Below, piece after piece: positions 57,758 through 64,000 of a DNA stretch of 64,000 nt. Each line of letters begins with the position of its first letter. Within the stretch, counting starts at the first letter, position 1. Source of the DNA: Rhizobiales bacterium PAR1 (lineage in GTDB: Bacteria; Pseudomonadota; Alphaproteobacteria; Rhizobiales; Beijerinckiaceae); the NCBI GenBank assembly GCA_002256205.1, contig NKIW01000003.1:62001-126000 (forward strand), written 5' to 3'. The notes beneath the pieces are model-generated. The model searched no databases and had not been told where the DNA came from. It saw nothing but the letters and a program-made list of their open reading frames with translations. Position numbers and translations under genes: made by a program.

Positions 57758-57951
57758 TTTCAGGCCGGCAGGCCACTTGCTGTAATTTCCGCAGTGTTCT
57801 ACCTATGCGAGAGGTGTATGGCAGCTATCAATTTTTCGCATAATGGTAGGACGTGATATGTCCTTCCCAAACTTCGAATTCGCTGGATGCCTGACCGGTA
57901 CAGAACCGGAGAGGGGATAACCCTCCCGGGAGTGCAAGGACACTTCATTGA

Positions 57952-59052
<1,101 letters not shown>

Positions 59053-59081
59053 GTGCCGATCAAGGTCGATCAGGAACAAGC

Positions 59082-59109
59082 AACCCCGGATGTAAATCCG
59101 GGGTTTTTC
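59082..59109 (+). terminator. Intrinsic terminator downstream of TRAP SBP copy 2
   Basis: aaccccgga-tgtaaa-tccggggtt-ttt. Confidence 0.85.
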
Positions 59110-59209
59110 TTTGCCTGGTTTCGTTCGCACAAAGTGTGGAGAAGGCCTACGGCAGGCTGCTAGGAATGCCTAGCCCGCAAGCGAGGCTGACGCTGGCGCA
59201 AAAGATAAG

Positions 59210-59234
59210 GCCGGGTTTTGCTCCCGGCCTTTCC
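59210..59234 (-). terminator. Terminator of the convergent TRAP permease operon
   Basis: Minus strand: ggccggg-agcaaaa-cccggcc followed by ttatctttt. Confidence 0.7.
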
Positions 59235-59256
59235 TGAATTGACGCCTCGTTGCGCT

Positions 59257-61128
59257 TTATGGCGCCTTGGGCGGCGGCGTAAGGCCCGGCAGGCTCGGCG
59301 GTGCGAGACCCGGCGGCGGGCTGAGGCCCGGAGGTGCACCAAGGCCCGGAGGAGCGAGCCCAGGAAGACCGCCACCCGGATTGTCGAAACCCGGAATGGT
59401 CAGGTTCTTGAGCTGCTGCTCGATCTTGGCCGGATCGATCACCGCCTGCGTGCCCTTATAGTGCATCACCATTTGCGGGAAGATAATCACCAACGCGACC
59501 ATGATGCACTGGATGATCACGAACGGCACCGCACCCCAGTAAATCTGGCCGGTGGTGACGGGTTCGGTCTCCTTGCCCGTGACCTTGTCGAAGTAGGGAT
59601 TTTTGGGCGCGACCGAGCGCAGGTAGAACAGCGCGAAGCCGAACGGCGGATGCATGAAGCTCGTCTGCATATTGACGCCGAGGATGACGCCGAACCAGAT
59701 GAGATCGATCCCGAGCTTCTCCGCCGGCGGCCCGAGCAGCGGCACCACGATGAATGCCAGCTCGAAGAAGTCGAGGAAGAACGCCAGCAGGAACACGAAG
59801 ACGTTGGTGAAGATCAGGAAGCCGATCTTGCCGCCCGGCAGCGAGACAAGCATCTCTTCCACCCAGATATGGCCGTTGACGCCATAGAAGGTGAGCGAGA
59901 ACACGCGCGCGCCAACCAGGATGAAAACCACGAAGGCCGAGAGCTTGGCAGTGGAGTCCAACGCCTGCCGCACGAGATCAAGGCTCAGGCGGCGCTTGGC
60001 GATGGCAATGATCATCGCGCCCGTTGCACCCATTGCACCGCCTTCGGTCGGCGTTGCAAGGCCGATAAAGATCGTGCCGAGCACGAGGAAGATCAGCCCC
60101 AGCGGGGGCATCAGCACCATGATGACTTCCTGCGAGAGGCGGGAAAGCAGCGGGAGTTTGAACACCTTGTTCGCCAGCGCGACGCAATAGGCGATGATCA
60201 TCGCGGCAAAGGCTGCGAGGATCGTCTCCGAGCCCGGCTCGACATGGCCGACAAATTTGCCTTGCAGCAGATATGTCAGGCCGCCGGCCAGCGCGAGCAT
60301 GACGATCAGCGACGTGATACCGCCACCGAGGGTGCGCGCTTCGATCGGCAGAGCCGGAACCCACTTCGGTCGAATGATCGACACGAGGAAGATGTAGCCG
60401 GCGTAGAGGATCGACAGCACGATGCCGGGGATGAAGGCGCCCTCGTACATATCGCCGACTGACTTGCCGAGCTGGTCAGCCATCACGATCAGCACGAGCG
60501 AGGGCGGGATGATCTGCGCCAGCGTGCCCGAAGCGGCGATGACGCCGGAGGCCACGCGACGATCATAGCCGTAGCGCAGCATGATCGGCAGCGAGATCAG
60601 GCCCATCGAGATTACCGAGGCGGCGACAACGCCGGTGGTTGCCGCAAGCAGCGCACCGACGAAAATCACCGCGTAGGCAAGACCGCCCCGGATTGGCCCG
60701 AAGAGCTGGCCAATGGTGTCGAGCAGATCTTCCGCCATGCCCGAACGTTCGAGAATAAGGCCCATGAAAGTAAAGAACGGGATCGCGAGCAACACGTCGT
60801 TGTTCATGATGCCGTAGATGCGTTCCGGCAGCGCCTGCAGGAAGTTCGGCACGAAGAGGCCAAGCTCGATGCCAAGCAAGGCATAGAGCAGGCCGCAGGC
60901 CGCAAGCGCGAAGGCGACAGGGTAGCCGAGCAGCAGCATCAGCACGAGCGATGCGAACATGATCGGTGCCATGTAATGCGTCAGGAACCCGGCGAGGCCC
61001 GGTTTCGCATCAGCGGCGAGGGCCGGGTCAGCGCTGAAGAGCACCAGCACGGCAAGGGCAAGAAATGCGCTGAAGAGGGAACCGCCCAGCGATTTGCCAC
61101 CCAGCAATTGGAAAAGACGCGATTGCAT
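59257..61128 (-). CDS. dctM: TRAP transporter large permease (DctM) with Pro/Gly-rich C-terminal tail
   Basis: VLMLLLGYPVAFALAACGLLYALLG, GLILERSGMAEDLLDTIGQLFGPIRGGLAYAVIFVGALLAATTGVVAASV; tail PGFDNPGGGLPGLAPPGLGAPPGLSPPPGLAPPSLPGLTPPPKAP. Confidence 0.93.
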   Translation of the reverse strand: MQSRLFQLLGGKSLGGSLFSAFLALAVLVLFSADPALAADAKPGLAGFLTHYMAPIMFASLVLMLLLGYPVAFALAACGLLYALLGIELGLFVPNFLQALPERIYGIMNNDVLLAIPFFTFMGLILERSGMAEDLLDTIGQLFGPIRGGLAYAVIFVGALLAATTGVVAASVISMGLISLPIMLRYGYDRRVASGVIAASGTLAQIIPPSLVLIVMADQLGKSVGDMYEGAFIPGIVLSILYAGYIFLVSIIRPKWVPALPIEARTLGGGITSLIVMLALAGGLTYLLQGKFVGHVEPGSETILAAFAAMIIAYCVALANKVFKLPLLSRLSQEVIMVLMPPLGLIFLVLGTIFIGLATPTEGGAMGATGAMIIAIAKRRLSLDLVRQALDSTAKLSAFVVFILVGARVFSLTFYGVNGHIWVEEMLVSLPGGKIGFLIFTNVFVFLLAFFLDFFELAFIVVPLLGPPAEKLGIDLIWFGVILGVNMQTSFMHPPFGFALFYLRSVAPKNPYFDKVTGKETEPVTTGQIYWGAVPFVIIQCIMVALVIIFPQMVMHYKGTQAVIDPAKIEQQLKNLTIPGFDNPGGGLPGLAPPGLGAPPGLSPPPGLAPPSLPGLTPPPKAP

Positions 61129-61160
61129 CGGTTTGACCTTGGAAAAAAAGCGTGGGGGGA

Positions 61161-61763
61161 TCAGTTGCGGCCGGGAATGTCAGCCTGCGCGGCCTGAAGC
61201 AGGCGCTCGGCTTCGGCTTCGGCTGCACCGTGATGGCCAACGAAGACATGAGGATCTTCCATGTCGCCGCGCATGATCGCGATACGCTTGATGAGTTCGG
61301 AAATGCCCTGAATGAGCAGCAGGATGAAGCCCAGCGGGAGCAGTGCCTTCGCCGGCCAGACCGTAAGGCCGCCTGCATTCATCGAGGATTCGCCAATGGC
61401 GAACGAGCGGTAGAAGAACGGAAGGCCATGATAGATCATGATCCACGTGAAGGGGACCAGGAAGAAAATATGGCCGAACACGTCAATCCGGTCGCGGGTG
61501 CGCTTCGTGAAGTTCGAGGTCACGATGTCAATGCGGATATGCTCGTTCTTGAGGAAGGTATAGGCGGCTCCGAGCATGAATACGGCGCCGAAAAGATACC
61601 ACTGCAACTCAAGCCACGAATTCGAGCTGACGTTGAAGAGTTTGCGGATAATGGCGTTGACGGTCGACACGAGCACCGCTGCCAGAATGAACCATTTGAC
61701 GACCTGGCCAACGCGCTCGTTGATCGCATCGATCACGGCACTGATTTTGAGTAAATTCTGCAC
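61161..61763 (-). CDS. dctQ: TRAP transporter small permease (DctQ)
   Basis: Four TM segments; SWLELQWYLFGAVFMLGAAYTFLKNEHIRIDIV. Confidence 0.92.
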   Translation of the reverse strand: MQNLLKISAVIDAINERVGQVVKWFILAAVLVSTVNAIIRKLFNVSSNSWLELQWYLFGAVFMLGAAYTFLKNEHIRIDIVTSNFTKRTRDRIDVFGHIFFLVPFTWIMIYHGLPFFYRSFAIGESSMNAGGLTVWPAKALLPLGFILLLIQGISELIKRIAIMRGDMEDPHVFVGHHGAAEAEAERLLQAAQADIPGRN

Positions 61764-62016
61764 GCCGCCCTCCCTGTGGGCATTGCGAGACTGGCGAGAG
61801 CCAGAGTCGCTTCGACAAGACTACTTTTCGTTACGAACCCGGTTTCGTACGTCTTATAATTGACGCCTGCCCGAATTCCGCCACCGCTTTGACACAAGGG
61901 TTGATCCCGAACAACGCGATCACCCATCACCAACCCGCATGGATGCCATGCGAAATTGTGATGCACTCTGATGGTGCTGCACGCAAATTGGCGGGATTTG
62001 AGCGAAAAGCAACCCT

Positions 62017-62931
62017 TTATTCAGACTTTCGCCTGACGCGCTCTCGGTGCAGGGTGTAAAGGCCGCTCGCGCCAATTAAGGCAATGCCGAGAATCGCCAG
62101 CGACGTCGGCCATTCGCCGAAAACGAAGATCCCGAGCGCCACGGCCCAGACCAGCACGATATAGCGGAACGGCGAGATCACCGAGAGTTCGGTGTCGCGG
62201 CATGCTTCAATCATGGCGTAATTCCCGAGAACCACAAAAGCCGCCGCACCGCCGGTCAACCAGAGGAAATCGCTGGTCATGGTGTGCCAGGCTGGTCCTG
62301 TCGCGGAAAGCGCGGTTCCCGCAAGCAAGGTACCGGTTGAACTCGTGATCGCGACGATGACGCTGGGAATGCCTGCCGGGATTTGTCGGGTCAGAATGTC
62401 GCGAAAACCGACGCCGATCACCGAAATCACCGCCAGCATCACGGCAAATAACGGCACCGAACCACCGGGGCGGACTACGAGCAGCATGCCGCAGAAGCCG
62501 ACGACAACAGCGCTCCAGCGGCGCCAGCCCACCTTTTCACCGAAGATGACCGTCGACAGCGCCGTGATGATCAGCGGCGCCAGCATCAGGATAGCGGTAA
62601 TGTCGGCGAGAGGAATGTCGCTGATTGCGGAAATGAAGCAGCCGGCAATGCAGCCTTCGATCACGCCGCGCAGCACAAGCTTAGGGTGAAACAACATCCG
62701 CGCTTTGTCTCTCAGGCCGGCGAGAAAAAGCCATAACGTGAGGAGACCCAGCGAAAACACGCCCCGGATCACGAGGACCTGGCCGGTCTCGAAATGCTCG
62801 CGTGCCAGTTTGACGCAGGTGTCGTTCAGCACAAACAGCGCCATGGCCAGCGTCATCGCGACAATGCCGCGAAGGTTCTTTTGGGCTTGGGACACGATGC
62901 GCGCTCGGCAAATCCGGCGGGGCGCCGGCAA
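62017..62931 (-). CDS. EamA/DMT-family transporter
   Basis: About 10 TM; AMALFVLNDTCVKLAREHFETGQVLVIRGVFSLGLL, APLIITALSTVIFGEKVGWRRWSAVVVGFCGMLLVVRPG. Confidence 0.88.
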   Translation of the reverse strand: MPAPRRICRARIVSQAQKNLRGIVAMTLAMALFVLNDTCVKLAREHFETGQVLVIRGVFSLGLLTLWLFLAGLRDKARMLFHPKLVLRGVIEGCIAGCFISAISDIPLADITAILMLAPLIITALSTVIFGEKVGWRRWSAVVVGFCGMLLVVRPGGSVPLFAVMLAVISVIGVGFRDILTRQIPAGIPSVIVAITSSTGTLLAGTALSATGPAWHTMTSDFLWLTGGAAAFVVLGNYAMIEACRDTELSVISPFRYIVLVWAVALGIFVFGEWPTSLAILGIALIGASGLYTLHRERVRRKSE

Positions 62932-63042
62932 CGATTTATCTTAGACGATTGGATGAAGGCATGGCCAGAAATCTCTTCTTTCTGTCCCCACCCCAATAAG
63001 TTGCAAAACTGCAAAGTAGACTTTGAAAGAAAATCATCAGGC

Positions 63043-63057
63043 TTAATAGTTGCTTAA
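63043..63057 (+). promoter_or_regulatory. CtrA-like box TTAA-N7-TTAA
   Basis: TTAA-TAGTTGC-TTAA, about 50 bp upstream of the chemoreceptor start. Confidence 0.5.
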
Positions 63058-63107
63058 GGGCAATTTGATCTAATTTATAGGACAAAGCCAACGGACTCAA
63101 AATCAAC

Positions 63108-64000
63108 ATGATGCGCAACTTGAAATTGAAATTGTTTTCAAGCGCTACAAAAAGCGCACCCGAGGAGTCTGAAAAATTGGCAGTCTCGGCTGAGAGCGCA
63201 TCAAATTCGGCCCATTCTCCCGAATCGGACAATTCGGCAGTCGGCGCCGCGCTCGATCTTTTCGAGCAGGATGTCACCCGGATCGTCAAAGGCCTAAGCT
63301 TGGATATCCTGGAGGCTCGGGATCGTTCGAACTCGGCCTGCGATCGCCTCTCAAATGTTAAAGGCGCAATGCAGACGCTCGTTGCCTCCAGCGAGCAGAT
63401 CAATGCCGAAATCGCCGGCATTGCCCATTCCACCGATGAGCTGAGCGCCGCCGCCAACGAGATTTCCGCGACAGTGTCCACCGTGCAGGAACGTGCCGCC
63501 GCGACGCTGCATTCGGCGGATGCCTCAGCCTCGGAGATCGAGAGCCTTGGCGCGGCGGTCAACGAGATCGGCGCGCTCCTCAATTCCATCGCCGAGATCG
63601 CGACGCGCACCAATCTGCTGGCCCTCAATGCGACCATCGAGGCCGCGCGCGCGGGCGAGGCTGGACGCGGGTTCGCCGTGGTTGCTGGAGAAGTGAAGGC
63701 GCTTTCCGTCGCAGCCGCACAGTCGGTGGGTGCCATCCGCACCCGCATGGAAGCGCTTCAGCGCGCGAGCGTTGTCTCAATCGAGAACATGCATCGCATT
63801 CGCCATGAGATCGGCGGGCTGACCCCGATTTGCGGCACAATTGCCGATGCCGCGCAGGAGCAGCGCGAAACGATTGCCGATCTGGCCGCGCGTATGCAGG
63901 TGGCGCAGGGGGCGGTCTCGCAGGTGACTTCTGCCGTCCGGACGGTCGATACGATGACCGAGGAGGCCGTCGCTGTCAGTCTTGAGGCAGGGGAACTCAG
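63108..64000 (+). CDS. Methyl-accepting chemotaxis protein-like signalling protein (3' truncated by window edge)
   Basis: Open to the window end; [54 protein letters not shown] hairpin tip; no obvious TM segment in the visible N-terminus. Confidence 0.88.
   Translation, partial: MMRNLKLKLFSSATKSAPEESEKLAVSAESASNSAHSPESDNSAVGAALDLFEQDVTRIVKGLSLDILEARDRSNSACDRLSNVKGAMQTLVASSEQINAEIAGIAHSTDELSAAANEISATVSTVQERAAATLHSADASASEIESLGAAVNEIGALLNSIAEIATRTNLLALNATIEAARAGEAGRGFAVVAGEVKALSVAAAQSVGAIRTRMEALQRASVVSIENMHRIRHEIGGLTPICGTIADAAQEQRETIADLAARMQVAQGAVSQVTSAVRTVDTMTEEAVAVSLEAGEL

Noticed and set aside
59218-60462. 414-aa plus-strand ORF opposite dctM
   Set aside because: Antisense shadow of a TM protein (charged, D/E/H/R-rich); no domain.

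Overview
High-GC alphaproteobacterial chromosome segment, most likely Hyphomicrobiales/Rhizobiales-like judging by gene content and order. Positions 1-15262 hold most of an RcGTA-type gene transfer agent (GTA) head-tail cluster: terminase, portal, protease, capsid, connectors, tail, short tape measure, gp12-gp15 and a terminal lysis gene. The rest is mainly core genome: a FeuPQ-like two-component pair, ccmIEFH, a second RR/HK pair, glnE, a PAS kinase, pepN, an MFS and a TauE transporter, a peptidase plus dipeptide-type ABC operon, an SDR, dusA, a PaaI thioesterase, cobS/cobT, a histidine kinase, an SNase-like protein, a GST, a caspase-fold protein, a polar amino acid ABC transporter, mrp, a TakP-like TRAP system, an EamA exporter and a truncated chemoreceptor. 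The most notable non-routine observations are: (1) an exact 22-bp tandem duplication at the 3' end of the GTA-linked endolysin/holin gene that shifts the frame past an apparent ancestral stop; (2) that gene being a GH108 endolysin fused in frame to a holin-like TM segment with its own internal SD and ATG; (3) a secreted S1 protease inserted antisense inside the GTA operon, with 21-bp repeats upstream; (4) three intrinsic-terminator-like hairpins inside the GTA operon, just upstream of portal, capsid and connector genes; (5) a caspase-fold protein apparently lacking both catalytic residues; (6) a perfect TTAA-N7-TTAA CtrA-like box upstream of a chemoreceptor. No CRISPR array, tRNA, rRNA, integrase or IS element was recognised. 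All family calls come from reading the translations; no database search was run.
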